Below are positions 10,624 through 20,027 of a stretch of DNA of 64,000 nucleotides, in pieces. The stretch lies in assembly GCA_903921325.1 (NCBI GenBank), contig CAIXPL010000013.1:1-64000 (forward strand). The letters are read 5' to 3'. How positions within the stretch are numbered: position 1 is the first letter of the stretch; every line of letters starts with the position of its first letter. The translations under genes and the position numbers were made by a program. The stretch is from an uncultured Pseudomonadota bacterium. Lineage in GTDB: Bacteria; Pseudomonadota; Gammaproteobacteria; Burkholderiales; SG8-39. Under the pieces are notes generated by a model, which was given only the letters and a program-made list of their open reading frames with translations, was not told the origin of the DNA and made no database searches.

Positions 10624-11595
10624 TCACGCCATGAAATCCTTTACGGGTCGCAGGACCTGCTCCACATTGAGCGCGTAGTGGCCGTTGGACGTGCCAGGCC
10701 GACAGTTGGCCAGAGGCACGCTGTCGACCTGAGCCACGATCAATTCCTTGATCTGTATGGGCATGACATCGCCCTCGCGCATGCCCATGACCTGACGCAG
10801 CGTCGCAGTGCGACTGGCCAGCGTTGCAACCAGTTCCACTTCTGCGCTCTGCAGTTGCTTGCTGAGCGCTTGTGCCCATTCATAGTCGGCCACCCGGCTT
10901 TCGTTCTGGCTGGTGGTGAACAGGCTTTCGCGGATCGGTTCCAGTGCGAGCTGAGGCAGGCAGATGTGCAAAATGCCGTGCGCGTGACCGACCTCGATCT
11001 GAAATCCGGTGGCCACCACCATGTCATTGGGTGCCGCAATGGTGGCGAACTGGGGCATGCTCTCGGCGCGGGAGAATTCGAGCACCATCGCATGTACCGG
11101 AGCCCAGGCCGCGCTGTAGTCTGCGAGGGCCAGATCAAGCAGCTTGCGAATGATGCGAAATTCGATGCTGCTGAATTCTCGTCCTTCGACCGGTGCAGGT
11201 ACTTTGCCATCACCCCCAAACAGCATTTCAACGGCGCTTGAAATCAGCGTTGCATCGAAGGCAAACAGCGCCAGCCCCTGCAGCGATTTGAGCGTCACCA
11301 GATTTAACTGAGTAGGCTGTGGCAGGTCATTTAAAAACGATTTGTACTTGAGCGAGCTGACCTCGCCCACGGTGATCTCGGGTGGGCGACGCAGGTAGCG
11401 CTGCAGGCTGGCGCGGAAGTTTCGGGCAAAGCGCTCGTTAACCAGCTCGAGGGTGGGCATGCGGCCACGTGCGATGCGTCCCTCATTGCCCAGGTCGTAC
11501 GCGCGGACCCCTGAGCCACCTTCATTGCCGGCCTGCAGCGGGCCATCTTCCTCAAACAGGCTGTCAACTTCGTCCTGTGACAGTAGATCGCTCAT
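10624..11595 (-). CDS. fliM: Flagellar motor switch protein FliM
   Basis: FliM is the middle C-ring protein that binds phospho-CheY and sets rotation direction. The 323-residue protein starts with MSDLLSQDEVDSLFEE, the conserved CheY-binding segment, so the CheY contact is kept although no cheY is in the window. A CheC-like middle domain and a C-terminal SpoA domain follow (ATLRQVMGMREGDVMPIQI). It lies 9 bp after fliL and 40 bp before fliN. Confidence 0.96.
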   Translation of the reverse strand: MSDLLSQDEVDSLFEEDGPLQAGNEGGSGVRAYDLGNEGRIARGRMPTLELVNERFARNFRASLQRYLRRPPEITVGEVSSLKYKSFLNDLPQPTQLNLVTLKSLQGLALFAFDATLISSAVEMLFGGDGKVPAPVEGREFSSIEFRIIRKLLDLALADYSAAWAPVHAMVLEFSRAESMPQFATIAAPNDMVVATGFQIEVGHAHGILHICLPQLALEPIRESLFTTSQNESRVADYEWAQALSKQLQSAEVELVATLASRTATLRQVMGMREGDVMPIQIKELIVAQVDSVPLANCRPGTSNGHYALNVEQVLRPVKDFMA

Positions 11596-11604
11596 GGAAA
11601 CGGG

Positions 11605-12198
11605 TTACTGAATGACAAAGGTTGAAAAGTCGACCGCTTTGATTTCCTTGCGTTCCCGCGAGGGCAGCGTCCCACGCGCCAATTCGAGAATCTCGGCAGA
11701 CAGCACCTTCTTGCCCTCGGCGCTGAGCAGTTCGCGAACTTTCTTTGTACTGAGCAGGAGCAGAACCGATGAGCGTACGCTCGGCATGCGCTCCTTCAGT
11801 TCATCGCCGACCTTCAGGTCGGTGATTTCGAACACCAGACCCATTTGCAGATAGCGATCGTTTTCCTCATCGGCAAGATTGACGGTATAGAGTGGATCAC
11901 CAACCAGGTAGTCGAGCACCTTCTTGCCTTTCTTGGGCGACTTGGGTTTGCTTGCCTCTGCCTTGCTGTCGGCCGCTTTGCTGTCGGCCGCCTTGGCCGG
12001 GGCTGGGTCTTCGTCCTCGTCGTCCTCTTCGCTCATATCCGCTGGCTTGGCGTGGCTCTTCGCGTTCATGAAGTACCAGCCGCCGCCCGCACCCAGCGCT
12101 AGCGCAACCGCGGCAATGATGATGATCAACTTCTTTTTGCTCTTCTTCGGGGTGGCATTACCGTCAGCCGGTGCCGCGGCAGTCGCTAGAGTTGACAC
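11605..12198 (-). CDS. fliL: Flagellar basal body protein FliL
   Basis: FliL is a single-pass inner-membrane protein around the stator units that supports torque. The 197-residue protein has a Lys-rich N-terminus (PKKSKKK), a membrane helix at about 24-41, an acidic and Ala/Lys-rich linker (about 55-90, with a repeated ADSKA motif) and a periplasmic FliL domain from about residue 98 (YLVGDPLYTVNLADEENDRYLQ). It is the first gene of the fliLMNOPQR operon; the 344-bp region upstream should carry its promoter. Confidence 0.95.
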   Translation of the reverse strand: MSTLATAAAPADGNATPKKSKKKLIIIIAAVALALGAGGGWYFMNAKSHAKPADMSEEDDEDEDPAPAKAADSKAADSKAEASKPKSPKKGKKVLDYLVGDPLYTVNLADEENDRYLQMGLVFEITDLKVGDELKERMPSVRSSVLLLLSTKKVRELLSAEGKKVLSAEILELARGTLPSRERKEIKAVDFSTFVIQ

Positions 12199-12542
12199 GG
12201 TTTATGTTCCTCTTGTCATGTAAGGCGAAGCACGAAGGAAAGTGGCGTGAAACACGGATGATCTGGTGCGCGCGACCTGGTGGTGAGTCTGCGCGCCGGT
12301 CAGATGCCATTGTGTCGACAGGGTGCTGTCGCGTTGGCTCAAACAGACCGACTTTTCATGCGCTAATCGGCAATTGATGGTGGCAGTGTGGTGCATGTCA
12401 CGCACGCACCGATCCGGGTTGCTTGCAAAGGTTCGCGAACTTTCTGGCGACCACGACGTCGACCGAGCGCGGTATCAATGAGGCTCGGTACCGATCAGGC
12501 ACGCCATCAACCAGTCCTGGTATCAATCGGGCAAGGGACGGG
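12199..12542. other. Non-coding region between fliK and fliL
   Basis: This 344-bp stretch has no convincing gene. It should hold the promoter of the fliLMNOPQR operon on the minus strand and the end of the fliK transcript. Two things stand out: a class II operator-like half-site at 12361-12375, and two imperfect copies of a GGTATCAAT-containing repeat near the fliK end. No T-tailed terminator is visible. Confidence 0.6.
12361..12375 (-). promoter_or_regulatory. FlhDC-box-like half-site upstream of fliL
   Basis: Minus strand AATTGCCGATTAGCG matches the published enterobacterial FlhDC half-site AATGGCAGAAATAGCG at 12 positions if one gap is allowed. The 10-mer GCCGATTAGC recurs upstream of flgB (40055-40064). 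It lies about 165 bp before the fliL start. The reading as an FlhDC site is an inference; the right half of the palindrome is poor here. Confidence 0.4.
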
Positions 12543-12550
12543 TCAGGCAA
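12462..12550. repeat. Imperfect direct repeat and stem-loop at fliK 3' end
   Basis: Two related copies begin with GGTATCAAT at 12471 and 12519 and both end with TCAGGCA, 48 bp apart. A 7-bp stem (ACCGAGC 12462-12468 with GCTCGGT 12483-12489) encloses the first copy. The second copy runs into the last codons of fliK. No function is assigned; a role in ending the fliK transcript is possible. Confidence 0.5.
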
Positions 12551-14396
12551 ACGTGTCAACCAGACGCACCGACGGTGTGCTAACCGTGCTCTGCACCGTG
12601 CCGCCGGCCGAAGCGCTTGAATTTTGATAACCGTCATTCGAATTGAACATGGCGCGCGCGTTGGACTGTGCGAAGTGACCGGCAGCGTTATTGCCTCCTT
12701 GCTGGAAGCTTGCCGTGCTGCTGCCTGTGGCCGACTCGCTCGATGACTGTATGGCGCTGTCGGTCAGTTGAATGCCCCGCTCGTTGAGCGCGTGGTGCAG
12801 CTGCGTCAATGACCCATCGAGCAGTGCGCGGGTTTCACTTGTCGCTGCGCTGATCACCAGAGACATTTTGTTGCCGTTCATCGTGATGTTGACGCTAATG
12901 GGACCAAGCGCTTCCGGGTGGACCTGAATTTGTGCGTTTTGCAGACCTGCCTGCACCGCCACTTGCAGTGTGTTCGCAAATCCGTCCGACCACCCCGGGC
13001 TTCCCAGCGGAGCACTGACCGAGAGGGTTGGTGTCTGGCTGCCCGGTGTGACGATCGGGTTAGCCGCGAGCAGGCTCGCGCCAGCCGCATCCGTTGCGGT
13101 ATGCGTGTTGTTCGGGTTGGCACCGGAGGCCGCCGCGAGCGAGTCCGGTGCAACGCCATCCGCGGTGTAGAGGCCACTGGCTTCAAGGAGTTGACCAGCC
13201 ATTGGGCTCGCCACGCTCGCATTGGTGCTGACCGATCGGCGGGCCTCGGCGTTGCCGGTTGCAAGCAGGTTCGCGGTAGCGGCGAGGGTGTCGGCGCCCC
13301 GATCGGCGCCAACGGTGCGCCGGGAACCGGTTGCGCCACCCTGGGCTGCACCCGGTGTGCCAGCGGCACCATTGAGGGCCACCGCGGCGCTGTTCAAAGT
13401 CGCTGCCGTTGCACTCAATGCGCTGTCACCGCTTGCCGCCAGAGCAGCCAGGCGATTGGCTGACTGATTCGGACCGGCGGTGCCAGCGGCGCCTTGCGCA
13501 GTCGTGCCGGCACCAGCTGCAGAGCCTATAGTGACGCTCGGGTCGGGCAGTGCCGTACCCTGTGCGCCTGCGGCAACCCCGGCGGCAATGCCCCACAATG
13601 CATTGCCGGGATAACCTCCTTGGGCCGCTGCGCCGGTCAAATCAAGCATTGCTGATGTATCGCCGCCGTTCAGACCTGCGCTACCGGTCTGACCGTCCGT
13701 CCACCGGCCAGCCGAAGTGACATCCGCTTGCGTGCCTCTCACGCCCTGCGCCAAGGCGAGCGCGCTCGCAGTCATCTGAGCGGCATCCGGAGTGACCAGG
13801 GTCGTGGCGGTGGCCAAGCTGCGATGCCGCCCAAGGCGGTTGTCTGCCAATCCATTGGGCCCCGTGGAATCGTTTGCGACGAGCAGATCGGCGCCTGTCT
13901 CGTCGCGGCCAAGGCCCCCTGACGTATCGCCCGCAGCGGCATTGTCCTGTGCATGCTTGAGCGCGTTGCGCGATGCAATCCGGTCGCTGCTGCTGTTGGC
14001 GCCTGCACTGTTATTGCCGTTTTCACGGGCAGCGCCACCCGCGCCCGACACGCCCTTGGCGCCGTTGCCAGCATTTGAACCATTGTCGCCGATGTTACCG
14101 TTGCCACCGTTCGTGCCAGGGGCATCATTGACGCCACTGGTACCGCTTGCAGCCGCTGTCCCGTTGCTGTCAGTGGTTCCATTGGTATTGTCGGCATGGC
14201 CCGGACCGCCGTCGCTACCGGTGCTGTTCGAACCCGCACGGCGACCGGCAGTGGTGCCATCGGTGTTCGACGGCGATTGAGCGATCAGAATGGATCGAAA
14301 GCTTGAATCGGTCGTGCTCGCATCGTCGCTTTGACTGCGCGTGACGCTGGGTGCGCTCGCACTCGATCGAATTTGCGAAATTTGTAGTCTGCTCAT
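12543..14396 (-). CDS. fliK: Flagellar hook-length control protein FliK
   Basis: FliK is the secreted ruler that measures hook length and switches export specificity through FlhB. The 617-residue protein is longer than enteric FliK (about 400). Residues up to about 450 are low complexity, rich in Gly, Asn, Ala, Ser and Thr, with no cysteine. The C-terminal Flg_hook domain, about 460-550, is recognisable by LQNAQIQVHPEALGPISV, KMSLVISAATSETRALL and LHHALNERGIQL. A Ser/Gln-rich tail follows. It lies 26 bp after fliJ at the end of the fliFGHIJK run. Confidence 0.93.
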   Translation of the reverse strand: MSRLQISQIRSSASAPSVTRSQSDDASTTDSSFRSILIAQSPSNTDGTTAGRRAGSNSTGSDGGPGHADNTNGTTDSNGTAAASGTSGVNDAPGTNGGNGNIGDNGSNAGNGAKGVSGAGGAARENGNNSAGANSSSDRIASRNALKHAQDNAAAGDTSGGLGRDETGADLLVANDSTGPNGLADNRLGRHRSLATATTLVTPDAAQMTASALALAQGVRGTQADVTSAGRWTDGQTGSAGLNGGDTSAMLDLTGAAAQGGYPGNALWGIAAGVAAGAQGTALPDPSVTIGSAAGAGTTAQGAAGTAGPNQSANRLAALAASGDSALSATAATLNSAAVALNGAAGTPGAAQGGATGSRRTVGADRGADTLAATANLLATGNAEARRSVSTNASVASPMAGQLLEASGLYTADGVAPDSLAAASGANPNNTHTATDAAGASLLAANPIVTPGSQTPTLSVSAPLGSPGWSDGFANTLQVAVQAGLQNAQIQVHPEALGPISVNITMNGNKMSLVISAATSETRALLDGSLTQLHHALNERGIQLTDSAIQSSSESATGSSTASFQQGGNNAAGHFAQSNARAMFNSNDGYQNSSASAGGTVQSTVSTPSVRLVDTFA

Positions 14397-14422
14397 GGCA
14401 TGTCCTCGGTGGGATGTCGGAT

Positions 14423-14887
14423 TCAGCGGGCGGTAGGGCGCGCAAAGCCGGTACGCGCCCGGCGTCCACGGCTTGCCATCTCGTCATGCTGCTTTTGTTC
14501 GCGGCGCTCTGCGCTCACCCTTGCGACCGCTGCGCGCCGCTCGCTCACCGTCTGATAAGACAGGTGTTTGCGCTCAGCTTCATTCAAATCAACCCGCGCG
14601 CGGCTGCTCTCGCCGCTGCGCTGTGCGACCACGCCTTCCTGCTGTTGCAGGGCGGCGTCGAGGCGACCGAGGAACTGCCGATAGTTGGCAAGCATCGCGG
14701 GCGTGATGCCCTCGCGCTGTTGTTTCTCCAGTCGGTCGCGATACTTGGTTCGATAGTCGAGCAGCAACTCCAACCGCTCGGTTTCCGACTTTTCGCGGCC
14801 GAGCGCTACAACCAGTGCGCGCAGGCGGGTGTCCGACGTGCGTTTGGCAAGATCGATCAATACATGCAGGGCGTCAGGAGCAGTCAT
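14423..14887 (-). CDS. fliJ: Flagellar export chaperone FliJ
   Basis: FliJ is the coiled-coil stalk of the FliHIJ export ATPase. From the start at 14887 the protein has 154 residues, rich in Arg, Glu, Gln and Leu, and predicted to form long helices (ALGREKSETERLELLLDYRT, VDLNEAERKHLSYQTVSERR). Family length is about 147. An open frame reaches 14950, but the extra 21 residues are not FliJ-like. It is placed by length, composition and position between fliI and fliK rather than by strong motifs. Confidence 0.88.
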   Translation of the reverse strand: MTAPDALHVLIDLAKRTSDTRLRALVVALGREKSETERLELLLDYRTKYRDRLEKQQREGITPAMLANYRQFLGRLDAALQQQEGVVAQRSGESSRARVDLNEAERKHLSYQTVSERRAAVARVSAERREQKQHDEMASRGRRARTGFARPTAR

Positions 14888-15003
14888 GTTCGATATCAAT
14901 AATCGGCGGGCAGAATGTGCATGGATCAGCGGCAGGTTTGGCGGTGGCAAATCGTCAGTTGGCGTAACGGTCGGGCATCGGCGGTTGGCGTAGCGTTTTT
15001 GAA

Positions 15004-16428
15004 TCAGCGGCGGCCGGCGTCGGGAACGAGCTGTTCGAGGCTGCGGATGCTCAGTGCAAGATTGGCCGGTTCGTGTTGGTCTTGCTGCAAGTAGGCCTCC
15101 ATGGCCGGGCGCAGCCGTATGGCTTCGTCGAGTACCGGATCGCTGCCAGCGACATAAGCGCCGACGGAGATCAAATCGCGGCTTCGCTGGTACCGTGAGT
15201 AGAGCTGCTTGAAGCGCCTGGCGCGCACCATGTCCTCGGCCGGACAGATAGCAGAGGCGACGCGACTGATCGATGCCTCGATATCAATGGCCGGGTAATG
15301 GCCTTGTTCGGCAAGCGAGCGCGAGAGCACGATATGGCCATCGAGGATGGCGCGGGCTGCGTCTGCGATCGGATCCTGCTGATCATCCCCTTCGGTCAGG
15401 ACGGTGTAGAACGCAGTGATCGATCCACCGCCAGCGCGTGCATTGCCGGCCCGCTCGACCAGTTGTGGCAGGCGTGCAAACACAGAGGGTGGATAGCCTT
15501 TGGTGGCCGGCGGCTCGCCCAAGGCCAGTGCGATCTCGCGCGCCGCCATGGCGTAGCGGGTGAGTGAATCCATGATCAACAGGACATGACGGCCTTCGTC
15601 GCGAAAATGTTCGGCCAGCGTGGTGGCATACGCTGCCCCCTGCATGCGCAACAGCGGTGAGGCATCGGCCGGTGCGGCGACGACCACCGATCGATGCAGC
15701 CCCTGGGCGCCGAGAATGTCTTCGATGAACTCTTTTACCTCACGGCCGCGTTCGCCAATCAACCCCACCACAATCACTTCAGCGGCGGTGTAGCGCGCCA
15801 TCATGCCCAGCAGCACGCTCTTGCCGACTCCTGAACCGGCAAACAGGCCCATGCGCTGGCCGCGTCCAATGGTGAGCAGGCCGTTGATGCTGCGCACTCC
15901 CACATCCAGGCGTTCGCGAATCGGGTCGCGATTGATCGGGTTGGTTGCACGTGCACTGATCGGGCGGGTTGCTTCAAGTTCAATAGGGCCGCCATTGTCC
16001 AGCGCGGCGCCATTGGCATTGATCACGCGCCCCAACACGGCATCGCCAACCGGCAGGCGGCGGGAGCGATCTTCGGCGCGTCGCCAGGGATGGTTTTTCG
16101 CGCCGTAGCGCAAGGTGATGCCTGTGGCCGGGGCCTCGGTCACGGTTGCGCCGGGGCGCAGCCCGTTCACCTCCTGAGTCGGCATCAGGAAAATTCGATC
16201 ATCGGCGAACCCCACCACCTCGGCCTCGGCGAGCACGATGCCGTCCTGAATGATCAGACAGTTGTTGCCCACGGGCAGCGCGATGCCGGTGGCCTCCATG
16301 ATGAGACCGGCTACCCGGGTGAGGCGACCACTCACCATGAGCGGTGGTGGTGCGGCAACTCGCACTCTGGCCTGGCGCAGGAACGCCTGCCAGGCGGGCA
16401 GGTGCGACGCTGTTGCAAATTGGCTCAT
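15004..16428 (-). CDS. fliI: Flagellum-specific ATPase FliI
   Basis: FliI is the hexameric F1-like ATPase that feeds export substrates to the gate. The 474-residue protein has Walker A GSGVGKS at about 198-204, Walker B LLIMD at 283-287 and the family stretch [19 protein letters not shown]. The C-terminal [20 protein letters not shown] is also typical. The start overlaps fliH by four bases. A 116-bp gap without a gene separates it from fliJ. Confidence 0.96.
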   Translation of the reverse strand: MSQFATASHLPAWQAFLRQARVRVAAPPPLMVSGRLTRVAGLIMEATGIALPVGNNCLIIQDGIVLAEAEVVGFADDRIFLMPTQEVNGLRPGATVTEAPATGITLRYGAKNHPWRRAEDRSRRLPVGDAVLGRVINANGAALDNGGPIELEATRPISARATNPINRDPIRERLDVGVRSINGLLTIGRGQRMGLFAGSGVGKSVLLGMMARYTAAEVIVVGLIGERGREVKEFIEDILGAQGLHRSVVVAAPADASPLLRMQGAAYATTLAEHFRDEGRHVLLIMDSLTRYAMAAREIALALGEPPATKGYPPSVFARLPQLVERAGNARAGGGSITAFYTVLTEGDDQQDPIADAARAILDGHIVLSRSLAEQGHYPAIDIEASISRVASAICPAEDMVRARRFKQLYSRYQRSRDLISVGAYVAGSDPVLDEAIRLRPAMEAYLQQDQHEPANLALSIRSLEQLVPDAGRR

Positions 16429-17186
16429 GCGCGCTCGCGGCCGCCCGGCCCATGGGTCTTGCCGTTCTGAGCAGGCGTGGCGGCAACGGCTGTGGCGTCA
16501 CTGTCTGGATCGATCCAGGCGGCATCGCGACCCAGGCAGAGCATCGCCTGCGCCCAGCGCGTTGGGAGCGTGGCGTCGATATCACACATGCGGGATCTCA
16601 GGTGGCAGCCGCCTGGCTCGATCGTTGGGTCGCCAACGCACTGCCAGGATTCCGGGTGCGCACTGGCGTCAAGGGCAGTGCGCACCATATCAAGATCGTC
16701 CGGGTGCACTGCCAGTTCGCGTGGCGCCTGACCTTCAGGGGAGGCGTCGAGCACTTCGCGCACAACGGCAAGCAAAAGGTCCGGATGGGTGCGCAGCTCG
16801 GTGCGCACGACCTGTTGCGCGATGGCAATACCCAGCTGCAGCAACTGTTCGGCAGCCTGCTCTTCAAAGCGGCTCATCGCGCCTTTCAAGGTGTCGAGCA
16901 CCGCTGCCAGGCGCTCCAGGTTGATCCTCGCTTGCGCCTGCCCCTCCAGAAAGCCCTCGCGCAGTGCTTCGGTACGCACGCGCTGCAGCTCTTCTGCGTG
17001 GGCTGATGTCCTGGCATGCGCCGGATCGGCCGATTGACGTGATTTGGCTGGATCAGCCGGTGCCCCCGGCTGATTCGCAGCCCGCCGTTCCGCCCCCGGG
17101 CCGCGTGCCGAAAACACATCAGGATCCCAGCGACGCAAGTCCTTCAGACTGGCCTTGGGCATGCGGATTGGATCAGATTCGCTCAT
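16425..17186 (-). CDS. fliH: Flagellar export regulator FliH
   Basis: FliH holds FliI inactive and docks it to the C-ring. The 253-residue protein has a disordered N-terminus ([13 protein letters not shown], then an Ala/Pro-rich part), a helical region with [20 protein letters not shown] containing GxxxG-like spacing, and a C-terminal domain similar to the V/F-ATPase peripheral stalk ([22 protein letters not shown]). It lies 12 bp after fliG and overlaps fliI by four bases. Confidence 0.93.
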   Translation of the reverse strand: MSESDPIRMPKASLKDLRRWDPDVFSARGPGAERRAANQPGAPADPAKSRQSADPAHARTSAHAEELQRVRTEALREGFLEGQAQARINLERLAAVLDTLKGAMSRFEEQAAEQLLQLGIAIAQQVVRTELRTHPDLLLAVVREVLDASPEGQAPRELAVHPDDLDMVRTALDASAHPESWQCVGDPTIEPGGCHLRSRMCDIDATLPTRWAQAMLCLGRDAAWIDPDSDATAVAATPAQNGKTHGPGGRERA

Positions 17187-17198
17187 GGTGATCGTCCA

Positions 17199-18194
17199 TC
17201 AGACAAATGCATCGTCGGCCTTGCCGGCGAGCACCAGAGTGCCTTCCTCGGCGAGACGACGGACTGTTTTCAGAATCTCGCGTTGCTGCGCTTCGACTTC
17301 TGACAGACGCACCGGCCCGCGCGTCTCGAGGTCCTCACGCATCTGCGCCGAGGCACGTTCGGACATGTTCTTGAAGATCTTTTCGCGCATGGCGACATCG
17401 GCCCCCTTGAGGGCGACGATGAGCGCGTCAGAGGCCACTTCGCGCAGCAGCGTTTGAACGGCCCGATCGTCCAGTTCAAGCAGATTTTCAAACTTGAACA
17501 TTTCATCCTCGACCTTTTGTGCAAGGTCGATATCAAATTCGCGAATGCTCTCCACCGCCTCGCCTTCGGCGGCGCCCGGCAGCAGGTTGAGAATGCCCGC
17601 GGCCATGGTCACACCACCGATCGACTTCTTGGCTGGGCGTTCGGTGGCCGCCATCTGCTGCAACAGCGAGTCGTTCAACTCGCGCATCGCATGCGGCTCC
17701 ACGCTGTCCATGGTGGCAATCCGCAGCACCACATCGTTACGCAGGCGCGGTGGCAGTTCGGCGAGAATGGCGGCCGACTGGTCTTGTTCGAGGTGTACCA
17801 GGATGGTCGCGATGATTTGCGGGTGCTCGTTGCGAATCAAATTGGCAACGCTCACCGGATCGACCCATTTCAGTCGTTCGATACCAGGGGTATCGGTGTT
17901 CTCAACAATGCGCTCGAGCAGCAGTTCAGCCTTTTCAGCGCCCAGCGCGCTGGTCAGCACATTGCGCAGAAAGTGCCCCCCCTCGATGCCAAAGGAGCTC
18001 TGCTTGGCGACATCATTGTGAAATTGCTCGAGCACTTCACCGAGCTTTTCGCGGGCGATGCCACTCACCTTGGTCATCGCTTCCCCCAGACGTTGCACGT
18101 CGCGGGGCGAGAGGTGCTTGAACACCTCCGCGGCTTCCTGCTCGCCAAGCAGAATCATCAATATCGCACTGCGATCGAGTCCCTCGTCAGCCAT
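17199..18194 (-). CDS. fliG: Flagellar motor switch protein FliG
   Basis: FliG sits on the MS ring and interacts with MotA to make torque. With the start at 18194 the protein is 331 residues, the same as in enteric bacteria. Signatures are RSAILMILLGEQEAAEVFKH at the N-terminus, EHPQIIATILVHLEQDQSA in the middle, and MFKFENLLELDDRAVQTLLR with charged torque residues at the C-terminus. A longer frame to 18347 is inside fliF and was rejected. The start overlaps the fliF stop by eight bases. Confidence 0.96.
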   Translation of the reverse strand: MADEGLDRSAILMILLGEQEAAEVFKHLSPRDVQRLGEAMTKVSGIAREKLGEVLEQFHNDVAKQSSFGIEGGHFLRNVLTSALGAEKAELLLERIVENTDTPGIERLKWVDPVSVANLIRNEHPQIIATILVHLEQDQSAAILAELPPRLRNDVVLRIATMDSVEPHAMRELNDSLLQQMAATERPAKKSIGGVTMAAGILNLLPGAAEGEAVESIREFDIDLAQKVEDEMFKFENLLELDDRAVQTLLREVASDALIVALKGADVAMREKIFKNMSERASAQMREDLETRGPVRLSEVEAQQREILKTVRRLAEEGTLVLAGKADDAFV

Positions 18195-19803
18195 TGTTGA
18201 CCCACGCGCTAACCATGTTTGCCACCAGCTTGGGGTCGCGCCGCGCAATGTCGCGCGCGCTCTCCAGCGGGTCGGGGAGGGCGAGAGTGGCCTGATCGCC
18301 CGCTCGGGTACCTTGAGCGCCCGCACCGCTTTCATCGGTGAGCGCACCGCCCTCGGCGTTGGGTGCCTGCAGACGTGCGCTTACCAGGTGCTTAAGCGCC
18401 GGCTTCACATAGGAGAAGAACAGGTAGGCGATCAACAAGGTGGCGAGAAGATACTTGCCAATCTCGATGGCAAGCGAAATCACCTCCGGTTTGCGCCACA
18501 GCGGGATCTCCTGCACCGCCTCGACCGGGTCCAGTGCAAAGCTCGCACTGCTCACCTTGATCGTGTCACCGCGATCCTCGCGAAAGCCGATCGCCTGCTT
18601 GGCGAGCGCGGTGATGTTCTCAAGCTCTGCATCCGACAGCGGCTGCGGTTTGCCGTCTGGCTTATCGGGTTTACGCAGATTGATCACAATCGCAGCGCTG
18701 AGGCGCTTGACTGCACCGACCTGCGGCCGTGTATAGCGGACGGTCTTGTTCAACTCGTAATTGGTGACGGAATTTCTCTGGGTGGCTGTGGTGCCCTTCG
18801 CATCAGCCGATGCGTTGCTCACGGCACCGTTGCCCGCTCCCTGTCCGGTCACTGCGGGCTGATTGGAAAGTGCACCGGGTACACCTTGCGCGCTCACCGG
18901 ATTGTTCGAGATCGCCTCGGACGTATTCTCACTGCGCACAATCGCCTCGCCCGGTGTGCGATTGGGTTTGTACAGTTCGTCGCTGCTTTCACTTTCTGTG
19001 AAATCGACCTCGGCATGGACCTGTGCACGATAATTGGTGCGACCAAGCAACGGCGCGAGAATCTGATCCAGGCGGCGCGCGAACCCACCTTCGAGAGTGC
19101 TGACATAGGCCAGTTGAGTCGGGTCCAGATGCGTGTCATCGGTACCGGATGAGGACAGCAGTGCGCCGCTCTGGTCGACCACGCTGACTGCTTTCGGGGC
19201 CAGATTGTTCACGCTGGAGGCCACCAGATGCACAATGCCAGCCACTTGCGAGCGGTCGAGTGTCTGTCCACCGGCGAGTGTCAGCAGAACCGACGCAGTC
19301 GGGCGTTCCTGTTCGCGCATGAAGCCAGATTCGCGCGGAATCGCGAGGTGCACGCGAGCGCCCTGGACGGCGGACAGGGATTGAATCGAACGTGCAAGCT
19401 CGCCCTCCAGCGCGCGCTGGAAATTCACTTGCTCCTGAAACTGGGTGATGCCCCATTTCTGGGTTTCAAACAATTCAAAGCCGGGTGTGCCGTTGCGCGG
19501 CAAACCTTGCGAGGCAAGTTTCAGGCGCACGTCATGAATCTGGGTGGCGGGCACCAGGATCGCGCCGCCGTTATCGGCCATCTTGAAGGGCACATTCATT
19601 TGCTGCAAAGACTGCACGACGGCGTTGGCGTCACGATCGGGCAGGCTGGCGTAGAGCGGTCGCATTTCGGGCTCGCGAGCCCACAGGGCGACGGCCACAA
19701 TCAGTGCAATGGCAGCGGCCACCGACAGCAAGGTGGTCACACGTGTCTTATCAATGATGGAACTGAAGGTGTTGGGGGCGTCATCTGCCGTCGTGGTAGC
19801 CAT
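18187..19803 (-). CDS. fliF: Flagellar MS-ring protein FliF
   Basis: FliF forms the MS ring in the inner membrane, the platform for the export gate. The 538-residue protein has membrane helix 1 at about 25-43, a YscJ-like ring domain (PLYASLPDRDANAVVQSLQQ), a Ser/Gly/Ala-rich loop, membrane helix 2 near 445-465 (YLLATLLIAYLFFSYV) and a cytoplasmic tail for FliG (AWVNNG end). It is the first gene of the fliFGHIJ(K) operon, divergent from fliE across 224 bp. Confidence 0.96.
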   Translation of the reverse strand: MATTTADDAPNTFSSIIDKTRVTTLLSVAAAIALIVAVALWAREPEMRPLYASLPDRDANAVVQSLQQMNVPFKMADNGGAILVPATQIHDVRLKLASQGLPRNGTPGFELFETQKWGITQFQEQVNFQRALEGELARSIQSLSAVQGARVHLAIPRESGFMREQERPTASVLLTLAGGQTLDRSQVAGIVHLVASSVNNLAPKAVSVVDQSGALLSSSGTDDTHLDPTQLAYVSTLEGGFARRLDQILAPLLGRTNYRAQVHAEVDFTESESSDELYKPNRTPGEAIVRSENTSEAISNNPVSAQGVPGALSNQPAVTGQGAGNGAVSNASADAKGTTATQRNSVTNYELNKTVRYTRPQVGAVKRLSAAIVINLRKPDKPDGKPQPLSDAELENITALAKQAIGFREDRGDTIKVSSASFALDPVEAVQEIPLWRKPEVISLAIEIGKYLLATLLIAYLFFSYVKPALKHLVSARLQAPNAEGGALTDESGAGAQGTRAGDQATLALPDPLESARDIARRDPKLVANMVSAWVNNG

Positions 19804-19953
19804 GTCGCTCGATCAGTGTGAGGGTGCGGTTGAATCATCGGGTGCGGTGTGCGCAGACGAAGCGCTGACACACCGAATGCGACGATTATCGCGACGCGCA
19901 AGGGATCACAAGCCCTGAAAAGAGCCGTGATTCACAAGCAGTTCGTTCGACCG

Positions 19954-19981
19954 GATGGTGTGATCGCCCGGTAATCTTTGC
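19954..19981. promoter_or_regulatory. Shared class II operator-like element between fliF and fliE
   Basis: Positions 19954-19976 match 31202-31224 upstream of flhB at 19 of 23 bases, including the identical core GCCCGGTAATC. On the minus strand the right half reads GGCAAAGATTACCG, close to the E. coli FlhDC half-site GGCAGAAATAGCG. It lies 51 bp before fliE and about 150 bp before fliF, so it could serve both. Assignment to FlhDC is an inference. Confidence 0.5.
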
Positions 19982-20027
19982 CGCATGCCGGGGATGGTCC
20001 CTGGGCGGATTTTGCGGAGCGATTGCC

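Noticed and set aside
12364-12390. GCCGATTA upstream of fliL taken as a sigma28 promoter
   Set aside because: The expected -35 box reads CACACTGC, a poor match; the same 10-mer at flgB makes a class II operator half-site more likely.
13792-14280. Open frame on the plus strand inside fliK
   Set aside because: Antisense to the low-complexity part of fliK; composition is a mirror of the repeats and there is no ribosome site or known domain.
19804-20027. Sigma70-like boxes for fliF (CTTGTG and GATAAT on the minus strand)
   Set aside because: Only a loose match with a 16-bp spacer; not strong enough to list as a promoter.
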